This document shows, one piece after another, positions 50,299 through 59,659 of a stretch of DNA of 64,000 bases. Source of the DNA: Leptospira mtsangambouensis (GTDB lineage Bacteria; Spirochaetota; Leptospiria; Leptospirales; Leptospiraceae); the NCBI RefSeq assembly GCF_004770475.1, contig NZ_RQHK01000003.1, positions 124,001-188,000 on the forward strand, read 5' to 3'. The notes below the pieces were generated by a model that saw nothing but the letters and a program-made list of their open reading frames with translations, was not told the DNA's origin and made no database searches. How positions within the stretch are numbered: the stretch's first letter is position 1; each line of letters opens with the position of its first letter. Both the position numbers and the translations under genes were made by a program.

Positions 50299-51935
50299 GT
50301 TGTGATTACCGCACCGCCAGTGAGACGTTTGTAGAAATCGTTTCCTTCTCTCTCCAAAAATTCTTCGTATGTTCCTTTGAAGTCTTTGATCCCTTCTGGT
50401 GTTACTTCGATGATTCTTGTACAAAGGGAAGAAATAAACTCCCTATCGTGAGAAACTAAAATCACTGTTCCCTCAAATAGCGATAAGGCGTAGTTGAGTG
50501 CTTCAATGGTTTCTAAATCCAAGTGGTTGGTGGGTTCGTCCAGAGCAATGACATTGTCTCCGGCAAGGATCATTTTACCAATGATCATCCGTGATTTTTC
50601 TCCCCCAGAAAGAACCGTAGTGGATTTGTTTGCCATATCCCCAGAAAAAAGCATTCGTCCGAGGATCGCACGAATTTCTTGGACTTCGGTTCCTTGTGGG
50701 GAATTTCGTAACAACCATTCCACGAGAGTGTCAGCATCTGGTTCCATCGCCTCACGGTGGTCTTGTGGAAAAAAGGAAGTTTCGACAGAATCTCCCCATT
50801 TCACCTGACCGGAATCAGGTTCTATTTTTTTAAGTAACATTTTAAGAAGTGTTGTTTTACCAACACCGTTTGTTCCAACAATCCCGACCTTTTCCCCTTT
50901 GGTGATGGAAGTGCTAAACTCTTTGATCACGGGTTTTTCATCATAAGATTTGGAGATGTTGATTGCTTCGAAAACATCTTTTCCTAGTGTTCGTTTTGCC
51001 TTAAAACGAATGTAAGGTGCTACTCTGGAAGATGGTTTTACATCCACCATTTCAGCTTTGATCTTTTCGATCATTTTTTGGCGTGAAGTGGCTTGTTTTG
51101 ATTTACTCGCATTTGCAGAGAATCTGGAAACGAACTCTTGTAAGTCGGCAATTTTTTCCTTTGCTCGTTTACTATCACTCATGAGTTGTTCACGTGATTG
51201 TTCGGCAGCAATCATAAAGTCATCGTAGTTTCCTGGGAACATTCGAATGGTATTATAATCCAAATCGGCAATGTGAGTGGCAACGGAGTTGATGAAGTGA
51301 CGGTCGTGGGAAATCACAATGACCACACCTTCATAGTTTGTCAGAAGTTCTTCCAACCAATGGATGGTTTTGATATCCAAGTGGTTGGTAGGTTCATCCA
51401 AAAGTAGAACATCTGGTTTTAAAAATAATACTTGGGCAAGAAGGACTCGAAGTTTAAAGCCGCCAGTGAGAAAGTTCAAAGGTTTGCTGTGGGCTGAGGT
51501 TGGGATTCCAAGGCCTTCCAAAAGTTCTCCTGCTACGGATTCGGCTTCGTACCCACCCATATCGGCAAACTGTTCTTCGATTTCGGAGATCCGGATCCCT
51601 TCTTCGTCAGTCATGTCCTCTTTGGAATAGATGGCATCCCTTTCCGCCATGAGATTCCAAAGTTCAGGATTTCCCCGTAGGACGGTTCCAAGAACGGTCT
51701 CATTTTCGTATTCGTAATGGTCCTGTTTGAGGTATCCGACCTTTTTGTCCTTGTCTACCACCACAGAACCAGCTGAGGGCTGTAAAATACCCGCTAAAAC
51801 CTTCATAAAAGTCGATTTTCCGGAACCATTGGCTCCGATCAGACCGTAACGGCATTCCGGTTTGAATTTAATGGAGACGTTTTCGAAAAGAGGTTTTTTC
51901 CCGAAGGAGACTGTAATGCCGCTAGCTTGGATCAT
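50295..51935 (-). CDS. ABC-F family ATPase (YbiT-like)
   Basis: ABC-F proteins bind the ribosomal E-site and modulate translation or antibiotic resistance. The 546-residue protein has two ABC cassettes: Walker A GANGSGKST and GTNGVGKTT, Walker B LLLDEPTNHLD and IALDEPTNHLD, and signatures TGGFKLR (unusual first site) and LSGGEKSR, with a Lys/Arg-rich linker (RAKEKIADLQEFVSRFSA, SKQATSRQK). The first signature, with KLRVLLAQ, points to the YbiT subgroup. It has no transmembrane part. Confidence 0.94.
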   Translation of the reverse strand: MIQASGITVSFGKKPLFENVSIKFKPECRYGLIGANGSGKSTFMKVLAGILQPSAGSVVVDKDKKVGYLKQDHYEYENETVLGTVLRGNPELWNLMAERDAIYSKEDMTDEEGIRISEIEEQFADMGGYEAESVAGELLEGLGIPTSAHSKPLNFLTGGFKLRVLLAQVLFLKPDVLLLDEPTNHLDIKTIHWLEELLTNYEGVVIVISHDRHFINSVATHIADLDYNTIRMFPGNYDDFMIAAEQSREQLMSDSKRAKEKIADLQEFVSRFSANASKSKQATSRQKMIEKIKAEMVDVKPSSRVAPYIRFKAKRTLGKDVFEAINISKSYDEKPVIKEFSTSITKGEKVGIVGTNGVGKTTLLKMLLKKIEPDSGQVKWGDSVETSFFPQDHREAMEPDADTLVEWLLRNSPQGTEVQEIRAILGRMLFSGDMANKSTTVLSGGEKSRMIIGKMILAGDNVIALDEPTNHLDLETIEALNYALSLFEGTVILVSHDREFISSLCTRIIEVTPEGIKDFKGTYEEFLEREGNDFYKRLTGGAVITT

Positions 51936-51985
51936 AGGTCAATTTTCTAAGGGAATCGGAGGTTTCAACCGACATTTCGTATGGT

Positions 51986-53842
51986 ATGGTACGGATTCTC
52001 ATCATCATTCTCCTTCTTTTTGGGAATGGGCTTATTAGCTCACAAAGTGTAAAAAATGGAATCCAGGTTTTGGAGGGGGACCTCTTAAATACCGGCCATC
52101 TCCTTCGCACAGACAAACAAGTATTCCGAGTCCAAACAGGTGTTTTACAAGAAGAGTTGGCTTATTTGGCCGGGAAAAAGATACGGATGTTATGCGATGT
52201 GCAAGGTGAAACTTGTAATCCCATTCGTTATGAAATGGAACCGTTTGAAACGGGAAAAACCCCTGACTGGAGTTTAAAAAAAATCCCACGTTATGTAACC
52301 CAGGGCCTATTTTCTTTTAATCCGCAGTGCACTCCTGATGGAAAAATTTTGTTTTGGACGGCACTTGTTCGCGAAGGGGGAAGATCCACTCAAAAAATTT
52401 GGGCCGCCAAACGAGACCAATACGGTTTTTGGATGCAAGGAGAACAACTTCCCACTCCACTCAATAATAAATTTCCATCTGCTGTGATTTCGGCTCTCCC
52501 TGGAGGGAATGAACTTTTTGTTTTCGGAAATTTTGGCGAAGAAGAGATGTTGGACAACCTAAAACGAGAGATGATGTATAAATCTCAAATTGCATCTAGA
52601 GAAGCACAAAATCCAAAAGAATTTCATATTGTTCTGACAAAGTTAGAAACAGAATATAAGGATAGAACGGATAAAATTCAAAACCGAGCTCCATTGTATA
52701 AAACTCGTAAAACGGAATCGGGTTGGTCTATGCCCACTCCTATAAACTTTCCAAGTTTTTACAATTGGTACAGAAAGGCAGACAATCCCAATCAACAAGT
52801 GTTTGGTGGTTCTGCTTTGGCATCTAGTGGTCGGACCTTGCTTTATTCGGCACAACAAAAGAAAAATTTTGGTAAGTTAGATTTATATGTCAGTTTACAA
52901 AATGATTCTGGTGTTTTTGAAGAAGGAATTAATTTAGGAAATACCATCAATACAGGTGAAGAGGAGATGGCTCCGTTCCTTGCTCCCGATGACAAAACCT
53001 TATACTTCTCTTCCTCCGGAAGAAAAGAAGGGATCTCTATTTTTATCACAAGAAGACAAAATGATTCTTGGACTTCTTGGTCTGAACCACAGGAATTATC
53101 TGCTAACCTAAGGGGTGTTAATTTTTTAAGTATCCCTGCGGTTGGGAATTGGGCTTTTGTTTCCCGTGAAGGGGATTTGTATATGGCAGCCATCCCCAAT
53201 CATTTCCAACCAGAACCTGTTGTGGTGATCAAAGGAAAAGTAGTGGATGAAGAAGGAAAACCACTTTCGGCTTTTGTACAATATGAATCTTTAACGAGAA
53301 AAAAATCCATTGGTTCTACTGTGAGCGATCCAGGGACTGGAGAATTTAGCATCATCCTTCCTTATGAAGAAAACTATGGATTTTATGGCGAAAAGGAAGG
53401 ATACCTTCCAGTCTCACAAAACCTAAATTTGGTGGGAAAAGAAAAAGAAGACAAAGAAAAAACGGTCCTTCTTGTCCTTCCCAAATTGAAAAAAGGAAAT
53501 CAAATTGTGATGAACAATTTGTTCTTTGCTTTCCGATCTGCTGAACTCACCAAAGAATCAGAGCCAGAACTAGACAGATTGGCAGGAATTTTACGAAAAT
53601 CAGCCAATTTGAAGATTCTCATCGAAGGGCATACGGACAATGTCGGAACCAAATCGGCCAACCAAAAGATGTCTTTGGAAAGAGCAAATTCGGTTGCTAA
53701 TTATTTGAAGTCTAAACATAAAATAGAAGAAACGCGGATTGCTGTGGTGGGATTTGGTCCCACGGTGCCGTTAGCGGACAATCAGACCGAAGAAGGTCGT
53801 GGGACAAACCGAAGGGTAGTCTTTAAAATTTCGGAAGAGTAA
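51986..53842 (+). CDS. OmpA-family protein with PD40 and carboxypeptidase-regulatory domains
   Basis: This 618-residue exported protein has a signal peptide (VRILIIILLLFGNGLISS). A central beta-propeller-like region has PD40 (WD40-like Tol) repeats (FGGSALASSGRTLLYSA, APFLAPDDKTLYFSSSG). A carboxypeptidase-regulatory-like beta-sandwich (VVIKGKVVDEEGKPLSA) and a full OmpA peptidoglycan-binding domain (ILIEGHTDNVG, LSLERANSVANYL, GRGTNRRVVF) follow. It would link the outer membrane or periplasm to peptidoglycan. The OmpA-like C-terminus is intact. It is followed, four bases on, by a GTG-started gene. Confidence 0.9.
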   Translation: MVRILIIILLLFGNGLISSQSVKNGIQVLEGDLLNTGHLLRTDKQVFRVQTGVLQEELAYLAGKKIRMLCDVQGETCNPIRYEMEPFETGKTPDWSLKKIPRYVTQGLFSFNPQCTPDGKILFWTALVREGGRSTQKIWAAKRDQYGFWMQGEQLPTPLNNKFPSAVISALPGGNELFVFGNFGEEEMLDNLKREMMYKSQIASREAQNPKEFHIVLTKLETEYKDRTDKIQNRAPLYKTRKTESGWSMPTPINFPSFYNWYRKADNPNQQVFGGSALASSGRTLLYSAQQKKNFGKLDLYVSLQNDSGVFEEGINLGNTINTGEEEMAPFLAPDDKTLYFSSSGRKEGISIFITRRQNDSWTSWSEPQELSANLRGVNFLSIPAVGNWAFVSREGDLYMAAIPNHFQPEPVVVIKGKVVDEEGKPLSAFVQYESLTRKKSIGSTVSDPGTGEFSIILPYEENYGFYGEKEGYLPVSQNLNLVGKEKEDKEKTVLLVLPKLKKGNQIVMNNLFFAFRSAELTKESEPELDRLAGILRKSANLKILIEGHTDNVGTKSANQKMSLERANSVANYLKSKHKIEETRIAVVGFGPTVPLADNQTEEGRGTNRRVVFKISEE

Positions 53843-53845
53843 CCA

Positions 53846-54580
53846 GTGGACATTAAAAATATCAATATTCCCAAAGTCAATGTAGACACCCAGAAAATGA
53901 TGGGTGCTGTCGATGGACTCGTAGACAAAATTCCTTCCCAAGTCCAAGACTTACTCAAAAAAATTGCCATCTCGCTTTTTGTATTTTTTCTCATCATGGC
54001 AATCTATGTGGGTTGGACCAATGGTTGGGAAAATGCCAAACCCCAAGGGATGCAACTGGCTCAAGATACCAGAAGTTTGTTTCTTTTGGAGATTGAAAGG
54101 GATTACAATCGGAAACGAAAAGATGTTCGAATGTCCGATCCGGAAGATTTAAAATATGAATCCAATCGTCGGATGCAATTTGATTTTATTAGCGAAAGAG
54201 AATCCAACGGATACACACATGATACAATTCCTGAAGAACAAGATTTTTTAGGAAAAGAGTATGACTTTAGAAATCGTAAAGCAGAAGACACTTCCGTTCC
54301 TCCCATCTACACTCCGTCAGGTGATGGTTTGATTCCAGCACCTATTGATATCCAACCTGTAACTCCCAAAGAAGATACAAAGGCCGGATCTGATTCAGAT
54401 TCTGATTCAGAACTTCGGATGCAAAAAATGTTGGAACGAGTGTCTGACTTAGAGAAAAAAGTGAAGGTCAAAAACGAAGAGAAAAATTTGGAAACTTTGA
54501 AATTACCCAAACCTCCCGAATCTAGTGAAGGTCTTGGAAAACCTAGAAGTTTAGACCGAATTCCAAAAAACTTACGATGA
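53846..54580 (+). CDS. Hypothetical single-pass membrane protein
   Basis: This 244-residue protein has one membrane helix (ISLFVFFLIMAIYVGW, about 43-58), an acidic and Ser/Asp-rich linker (SDSDSDSELR) and a short coiled-coil. The start is GTG with GGAAGAG six bases upstream. It is translationally coupled by ATGA to the next gene and cotranscribed with the OmpA-like gene. No family is recognised; it may be part of an envelope complex with its neighbours. Confidence 0.72.
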   Translation: MDIKNINIPKVNVDTQKMMGAVDGLVDKIPSQVQDLLKKIAISLFVFFLIMAIYVGWTNGWENAKPQGMQLAQDTRSLFLLEIERDYNRKRKDVRMSDPEDLKYESNRRMQFDFISERESNGYTHDTIPEEQDFLGKEYDFRNRKAEDTSVPPIYTPSGDGLIPAPIDIQPVTPKEDTKAGSDSDSDSELRMQKMLERVSDLEKKVKVKNEEKNLETLKLPKPPESSEGLGKPRSLDRIPKNLR

Positions 54581-55566
54581 AGGAATTCTTTTTGTTTCGT
54601 AAGTTTCTTTTGCTAACTTGTATCGTTTTTTGTTTTTCGTTCTTAAACATTTCTCCTGGGTTTTACGCTCAAACAACAGAATTGTTTTTGCCGTTTCCAG
54701 AAACTTGGACAAACGAAGGAAGTAATGAATCAACGGAAAAGAATACAAAGAGTCCAGAAAACACTGCTTCGATGGTAAACTCTGGTCCCAACACTCAGTC
54801 AAAATCCCAAAACACTCTTCCCGGTCAAAATAGTCAATCAGAGCCAGGTTCATCCAAAGTTGCAACTCAAGAGAGTCAAACAGCGGTTACAACCAATGCA
54901 AAACCTCAGGATAAAAAGAAAAAAAAGAAGGAAGTGATTGATCCGTCTGGGGCTTCATTTCAAAAAGGGAAGGCGTATTTGGCAAGAGGCCAAAAGAAAT
55001 CCGCCGAATCAGAGTTTGCCGATTCTTATGGAAAAGAAGGAGAGGCCGCAAAATTATCTCGAGTTGAGAATACGAATTTATATGGTTTAGATGGGAAAGA
55101 TAAAGATTCCGCAGGACTTGTTGAAAAACAAGAAGATGCTGATCTCAAAATCAAAACACAATTTGAGTTAGCACGTTCTTTGGATCGAATTGGAAATCCG
55201 GATTCGGAAGAAAAAGCTTACAAAGAATATTTAAAACTGATCACAGAGTTTCCGAAACACCCAGAGCTCACACCTAGATCACATTATGCGGTTGCCATCC
55301 TTCTCATTCGTAAAAAAGAATTTCGTCCAGCAGCCCACCAGTTGGCGAGTATCATCAAAAATTTTAAAGAATCAGCGGAATATCTACCGGCACATTATTA
55401 CTTAGGAAAAATTTATGAGAGTAGTTGGGATGAAAGGGATTTGGAACGTTCTCTAAAATACTACCAACTGTATATGAATGGAGTGGAGGGGAAAACTCCC
55501 GTGCCCGGATATGATTTTAAAAAAGAAACCCGCGAGAGACTCCGGGTTTTAGGTTCTTCGATTTAA
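54577..55566 (+). CDS. TPR-repeat exported protein
   Basis: This exported 329-residue protein has a signal peptide (FLLLTCIVFCFSFLNISPGFYA), a Ser/Thr/Gln-rich linker with a KKKKKK stretch (about 110-120) and a C-terminal tandem of TPR-like helices (about 130-320, with repeats such as FELARSLDRIGN and HYAVAILLIRKKEFRPA). TPR proteins scaffold complexes. The start overlaps the preceding stop by ATGA. It is probably a partner of the OmpA-like and single-pass proteins upstream. Confidence 0.78.
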   Translation: MKEFFLFRKFLLLTCIVFCFSFLNISPGFYAQTTELFLPFPETWTNEGSNESTEKNTKSPENTASMVNSGPNTQSKSQNTLPGQNSQSEPGSSKVATQESQTAVTTNAKPQDKKKKKKEVIDPSGASFQKGKAYLARGQKKSAESEFADSYGKEGEAAKLSRVENTNLYGLDGKDKDSAGLVEKQEDADLKIKTQFELARSLDRIGNPDSEEKAYKEYLKLITEFPKHPELTPRSHYAVAILLIRKKEFRPAAHQLASIIKNFKESAEYLPAHYYLGKIYESSWDERDLERSLKYYQLYMNGVEGKTPVPGYDFKKETRERLRVLGSSI

Positions 55567-55575
55567 AAATATACT

Positions 55576-56040
55576 TTAAGCGATTGCGACGTTTACTTCA
55601 ATTCTTCCAAACTTAGAATATAAGTTGATGGAGAGGGTTGGTTTTTTGTTAAACCGAACCGAAGTGTTGTTTGTCTCTTGGATGTTTGGTGTAGTGATTT
55701 CTACCGATTGGCCTGCTGATGTAAAAATATTCATCGCATTACCTGTGGTCATGTTGGCAATCTCACCGAGGATGTCTTTGTATTCGTTTTTTACATCCTC
55801 ATCAGAAAGACCCGGAACCAATTTGCGAGACACTTTGTAGGCAGCATCGAGGTTCATACTATAAACCACTTCACCACTAAAAGATCCCACCACACCGATG
55901 ATGATTGCAATTTCATGGCTGGGCGCAGGTGAATCTTTGATTCCGATTTTTCCTCGGATGAGATCCTGTTGGAGAACATCGCGGAAAACGATGGTGGCTG
56001 CTTCCAGGAACGGGTTGATGAAGTCGGCTTTAATTTGCAT
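55576..56040 (-). CDS. cheX: CheX-family CheY-P phosphatase
   Basis: CheX dephosphorylates phospho-CheY and damps chemotaxis signalling in the cytoplasm. The 154-residue protein keeps the diagnostic E-x-x-N motif in GEIANMTTGNA, with the surrounding SYSMNLDAAYKVSRKLVPGL-type helix and beta-sheet. It starts directly after the stop of the upstream PpiD-like gene (TAA then ATG), so the two are cotranscribed. Confidence 0.9.
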   Translation of the reverse strand: MQIKADFINPFLEAATIVFRDVLQQDLIRGKIGIKDSPAPSHEIAIIIGVVGSFSGEVVYSMNLDAAYKVSRKLVPGLSDEDVKNEYKDILGEIANMTTGNAMNIFTSAGQSVEITTPNIQETNNTSVRFNKKPTLSINLYSKFGRIEVNVAIA

Positions 56041-57282
56041 TTATTCTAAAGAGAGAAGGCCTTTTTTCTCTACGTTGTATTCTGCTGCTAAGGACTGGTT
56101 TATTTCAAGAAAAAAGCTAAGAAGTTGCCTTTGTTTCAGAAAATCTGCAGCTTGGTCCGCCGGTTTTTTGGCTGTGGTTTGTCCGTAAGTTAAGGCTCCA
56201 AATTCCACATAAACTTGTTTGTCGTTATCTGAGAATGGACCCACTACTGTTTTTTTGCTAAATGGATCGTTTGCGAGAGTTTCCCAAAATTTTGCTGAGT
56301 TCGCCAAACGGTAGCTATTGCCACGATTGGAAGTAACCAGTTTGAGATCAGACAAGGCGACATTGGACACTGTCTCTATGGGCTGGAGGGTCTCCGCTGC
56401 AATCGCTTCCAAAGCATTTGGCTCGGAAACTTTTGTTGCGATGCGACCTTTCCACAGTTCTACTTCTTTTCTTTTGCGATCAAATTTCATTTTGGAAAGT
56501 AATAGGGGTTTCCTTGATTCAAAACTGACGAAATTTCCAGAAGCATCCTTAGCAAGAGACCCATCTTTTTTTTCTTTTTCGTATTCTTTGTTTAGTTCTT
56601 CGTCAGAAATATTGATTTTTGCTTCTACAGCATTCAGAAGATTGACCTCGGAGATGGCGACAATGCGGAAAGAAATTTTTGCCCGTTTGGCTTCATCCTC
56701 TAACTCGGCTTCATTTTCTGTGGGAGAAAACGGTTGGTCCAAAAAGTTAGGGTACAGAGCGTATCCTGTAGCTGAATCGATACGGTAGTTCATGGGTGCG
56801 GAACGGTAGATTTGTTGGTAGATTTCTGTTAGAGAGCGAGAGTCTTCTTCCCCATACCCTGCTTGGGAAACTGATTCCTTGTGAACCTCCCTTGCTTGTT
56901 TGGACATCTCACGTTTGATGCTGATTTCCGAAACTTGGAAACCGACAGCGGCAGCAATGTCATTGGCAATGTAGATTTCTTTGACGGTAGAAAAAGCACA
57001 GGAATTGAGGAGTTCTGGGTTTTGGGCCGTTTCTCTACCATATTGTTGGTAACGGTAGTAACAATCCCGTTTGGCAGCATTGAAATAATCCACGGGAATG
57101 CTTCTCCCTGCAATGGTTCCTGCTTTGGTGGAATTTTGGCCTGTGATGGCACCCACAAGACTTTGTTCGGCGTCCCCAGGCAAAAAGGTAATGATCAGGG
57201 TTCCGACCAAAATGAATAAAAAGAGAGCAATGATGGCGCGATAGATTTTTTCTTTGAGGGTAGAGGGTTCTTCTTCGAACAT
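56041..57282 (-). CDS. PpiD/SurA-like membrane-anchored chaperone, no parvulin domain seen
   Basis: The product is about 413 residues. A membrane helix (about 14-32, AIIALFLFILVGTLIITFL) is followed by a SurA_N-like helical region with an IAGRSIPVDYFNAAKRD block resembling PpiD/SurA N-termini. No parvulin active-site motif is visible in the middle, so it may be a non-isomerase periplasmic chaperone. The ATG at 57282 is preferred to a start at 57447, which would add unrelated residues. It is cotranscribed with cheX and divergent from the next gene. Confidence 0.7.
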   Translation of the reverse strand: MFEEEPSTLKEKIYRAIIALFLFILVGTLIITFLPGDAEQSLVGAITGQNSTKAGTIAGRSIPVDYFNAAKRDCYYRYQQYGRETAQNPELLNSCAFSTVKEIYIANDIAAAVGFQVSEISIKREMSKQAREVHKESVSQAGYGEEDSRSLTEIYQQIYRSAPMNYRIDSATGYALYPNFLDQPFSPTENEAELEDEAKRAKISFRIVAISEVNLLNAVEAKINISDEELNKEYEKEKKDGSLAKDASGNFVSFESRKPLLLSKMKFDRKRKEVELWKGRIATKVSEPNALEAIAAETLQPIETVSNVALSDLKLVTSNRGNSYRLANSAKFWETLANDPFSKKTVVGPFSDNDKQVYVEFGALTYGQTTAKKPADQAADFLKQRQLLSFFLEINQSLAAEYNVEKKGLLSLE

Positions 57283-57367
57283 AAAGGAAAGGTTTCCGTT
57301 TCCGAAACCCTTGTAAAGAAAAAATGTAATCAAGGGAATCGTCGTTTGGCAAGATAATATAGGTAGT

Positions 57368-58015
57368 ATGTTGTTTGCGGCCTTTGCTATGATCCTTGTG
57401 GGTGTTCTATGTTTTTTATACGTAGCTTTGTCCCCGCAAAAATCCAAACCTGCGGCCTACCCACAACGAAAACCCCAAAATTCCGGCTCGTACCGAATGC
57501 CACAAAGCCCTCCCGTTTCCCCACAATTGGATGAACGGATTCGTAGGGAACGGGCCATTTCTGACGATAGGCATCTTTCCTATTCTTTGCCTGAAGAGGC
57601 CACCCCTTCTGTAGTGCAAAAATCAGAAGTTTTACTTCCAACAGAAGACGGAAATTTAGAAGAAGAACCGCAGGTTACGAAAGAAAGTCGGTTTCAGATT
57701 GAAGGGACTTTGTTTTTGGATTATTCCGGTAAACTAACGTTTGGTGAAGAGTCTTCTGATATTGATGCCTTGGAAGATGGTCTAAAGAACTTTAAACGAA
57801 TTGGTTCAGGCACTTTACGCGAAGAAAATGGAAAGTTTTTGTTCCATTCTGGAAATGTGACTTATACTTATACTCCCGAAGAATTAGAACAAGTAGTTCT
57901 CCACAACCAAGGGATTGTGTTTCTTTTGAAAGATTCAAAGGCACCGAAGCCAGTGTTTTTCACAAAAGACATCGATACTTTTAAAGATTTTTTAAGACAA
58001 GCTGCTTTAGTTTAA
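57368..58015 (+). CDS. Hypothetical membrane-anchored protein
   Basis: This 215-residue protein has one N-terminal membrane helix (MLFAAFAMILVGVLCFLYVAL), a Pro/Ser/Gln-rich linker and a beta-rich C-terminal domain (TLFLDYSGKLTFG, GKFLFHSGNVTYTYTPEEL). No family is recognised. A direct ATG start is clear. It is convergent with the aldehyde dehydrogenase operon; a long inverted repeat lies in the gap. Confidence 0.7.
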   Translation: MLFAAFAMILVGVLCFLYVALSPQKSKPAAYPQRKPQNSGSYRMPQSPPVSPQLDERIRRERAISDDRHLSYSLPEEATPSVVQKSEVLLPTEDGNLEEEPQVTKESRFQIEGTLFLDYSGKLTFGEESSDIDALEDGLKNFKRIGSGTLREENGKFLFHSGNVTYTYTPEELEQVVLHNQGIVFLLKDSKAPKPVFFTKDIDTFKDFLRQAALV

Positions 58016-58140
58016 AAATAATTTTTCTTAAATTCTTAAATTGATTGGAACCTCTAAACTCAAGTTCCTTTTTGAACAGACTTATGGTGAAGGGTTTATC
58101 CAATCAAGCAAAGCGTTGGATTTTTGGTGTTAACAATTAT

Positions 58141-58194
58141 CAAATAGAAACAATCAGATTCTGTTTTGTTGTTTTATCCGACTGTTTCTATTTG
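58141..58194. repeat. 12-bp AT-rich inverted repeat between convergent genes
   Basis: CAAATAGAAACA (58141-58152) and TGTTTCTATTTG (58183-58194) form a perfect 12-bp inverted repeat with a 30-base loop. It lies between the ends of the plus-strand gene at 58015 and the minus-strand operon at 58207. A weak T-rich tail exists on the plus side only. It could be a bidirectional terminator or a 3'-end stabiliser. Confidence 0.6.
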
Positions 58195-58206
58195 TTTTGA
58201 AGAATC

Positions 58207-59652
58207 TTAAACTCCACCCACCATCACGTGTTTGGTGATCAAATAATCACCCACAGATTCGATAGATAAGTCTTTTCCAAATCCAGATTGTTTGAAGCCA
58301 CCATGCGGAGTTTCTGAAGCAAGCGGAAGATGGTCATTCACCCAAACGGTTCCAAATTCTAGTTTTTTTGCCACTCGCATAGCGCGTGCTACATCTTTTG
58401 TCCAAATGGAAGACGCTAGACCATAGTTGACATCATTTGCCAGTTTGATTCCTTCTTCTTCTTTGTCGTAAGTTTGGATGGAAAGAACTGGTCCAAAAAT
58501 TTCGTTTTGGACAATGTCGAAGTTTTGTTTGACATCAGTGACAACAGTTGGCGCAAAAAAGTATCCTTTGTCTAGGCCCTTGGGGATGACTCCACCGGTC
58601 AGAATTTTTGCTCCCTGTTTTTTCGCACGGTTCATAAATCCCAAAACTCGTTCGCGGTGGATGGCAGAAATGAGAGGACCCATTTCTGTTTTATCATTAA
58701 AGGGATCACCGACGTTTACGGCTTTCATCGCATCCACAACAGCATCGGTGATTTTTTTCTGTAAGGCTTTGGGTACAAGGATTCTTGTGGCGGCAGTGCA
58801 GTCTTGTCCAGAATTGCAAGTGGCACCAAACGCTGCTTTGGCGGCAAAAAGATTTACATCTACATCGTCAAAAACAAGAAGTGGTGCTTTACCTCCAAGT
58901 TCCAAATGCACTCGTTTTAAGGAATCCGAAGCAGACTTCATAATGTTTTTTCCAGTTCCCGTGGATCCGGTAAGAGAAACCATTCGAACTAGTGGGTGGT
59001 CAACAATGGCCTGTCCTGTGGCATTTCCACCTGTGACAATATTGATCACACCATCAGGGATTCCTGCTTTTTTGGTTAACTCAGCTAACATCAGTGTGGT
59101 GATGGGAGTTCCTGGAGCTGGTTTTAGAATGATCGTACAACCGGCAGCAAGAGCAGGTCCAAATTTCCAAACGGCCATAAGAAGAGGGTAGTTCCAAGGA
59201 GCAATTTGGCCCACCACACCAACGGGTTCCCTGCGAAGGATAGAAGTGTATCCTGGTTGGTATTCGTTGGCACGACTTCCGTGAACATCACGAGCTGCTG
59301 TTGCAAAAAAACGAATATTATCGACTGCAAAAGGAATGTCGCCCGCAAGGCTTAAGTTTTTATAAGGTTTTCCTGCATTCAGAGATTCCGCTTTTGCAAA
59401 CTCTTTGGTTTTTTCTTCTAAAAGATCGGCAAGTTTCCAAATGGCTTTGGAACGTTCCCCTGGAGTGAGCCCAGACCATCTTCCATCATAAAAAGCTTTG
59501 TGAGCAGCCTTAGCAGCTTTGTCTACATCGGCGACACTGGCATCAATTACCTTCGCAATTTTTTTGCCAGTGGCAGGATCTTCGATGTCCATGACTTTCC
59601 CGCCACTTGTGTTTGTCCACTTTCCATCAATCCAAAGTTTATATTCTTTCAT
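58207..59652 (-). CDS. patD: Aminobutyraldehyde dehydrogenase (PatD-like)
   Basis: This NAD-dependent aldehyde dehydrogenase would oxidise 4-aminobutanal to GABA in the polyamine route. The 481-residue protein has the family active-site Cys in CNSGQDCTAATRI, a hallmark of the gamma-aminobutyraldehyde group, and Glu in ELGGKAPLLVF. The GSTGTGKN NAD loop and the FGPVLS block are present. It is the last gene of the operon, after gabT and gabD. A related betaine-aldehyde activity cannot be excluded. Confidence 0.85.
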   Translation of the reverse strand: MKEYKLWIDGKWTNTSGGKVMDIEDPATGKKIAKVIDASVADVDKAAKAAHKAFYDGRWSGLTPGERSKAIWKLADLLEEKTKEFAKAESLNAGKPYKNLSLAGDIPFAVDNIRFFATAARDVHGSRANEYQPGYTSILRREPVGVVGQIAPWNYPLLMAVWKFGPALAAGCTIILKPAPGTPITTLMLAELTKKAGIPDGVINIVTGGNATGQAIVDHPLVRMVSLTGSTGTGKNIMKSASDSLKRVHLELGGKAPLLVFDDVDVNLFAAKAAFGATCNSGQDCTAATRILVPKALQKKITDAVVDAMKAVNVGDPFNDKTEMGPLISAIHRERVLGFMNRAKKQGAKILTGGVIPKGLDKGYFFAPTVVTDVKQNFDIVQNEIFGPVLSIQTYDKEEEGIKLANDVNYGLASSIWTKDVARAMRVAKKLEFGTVWVNDHLPLASETPHGGFKQSGFGKDLSIESVGDYLITKHVMVGGV

Positions 59653-59659
59653 GTAAGTT

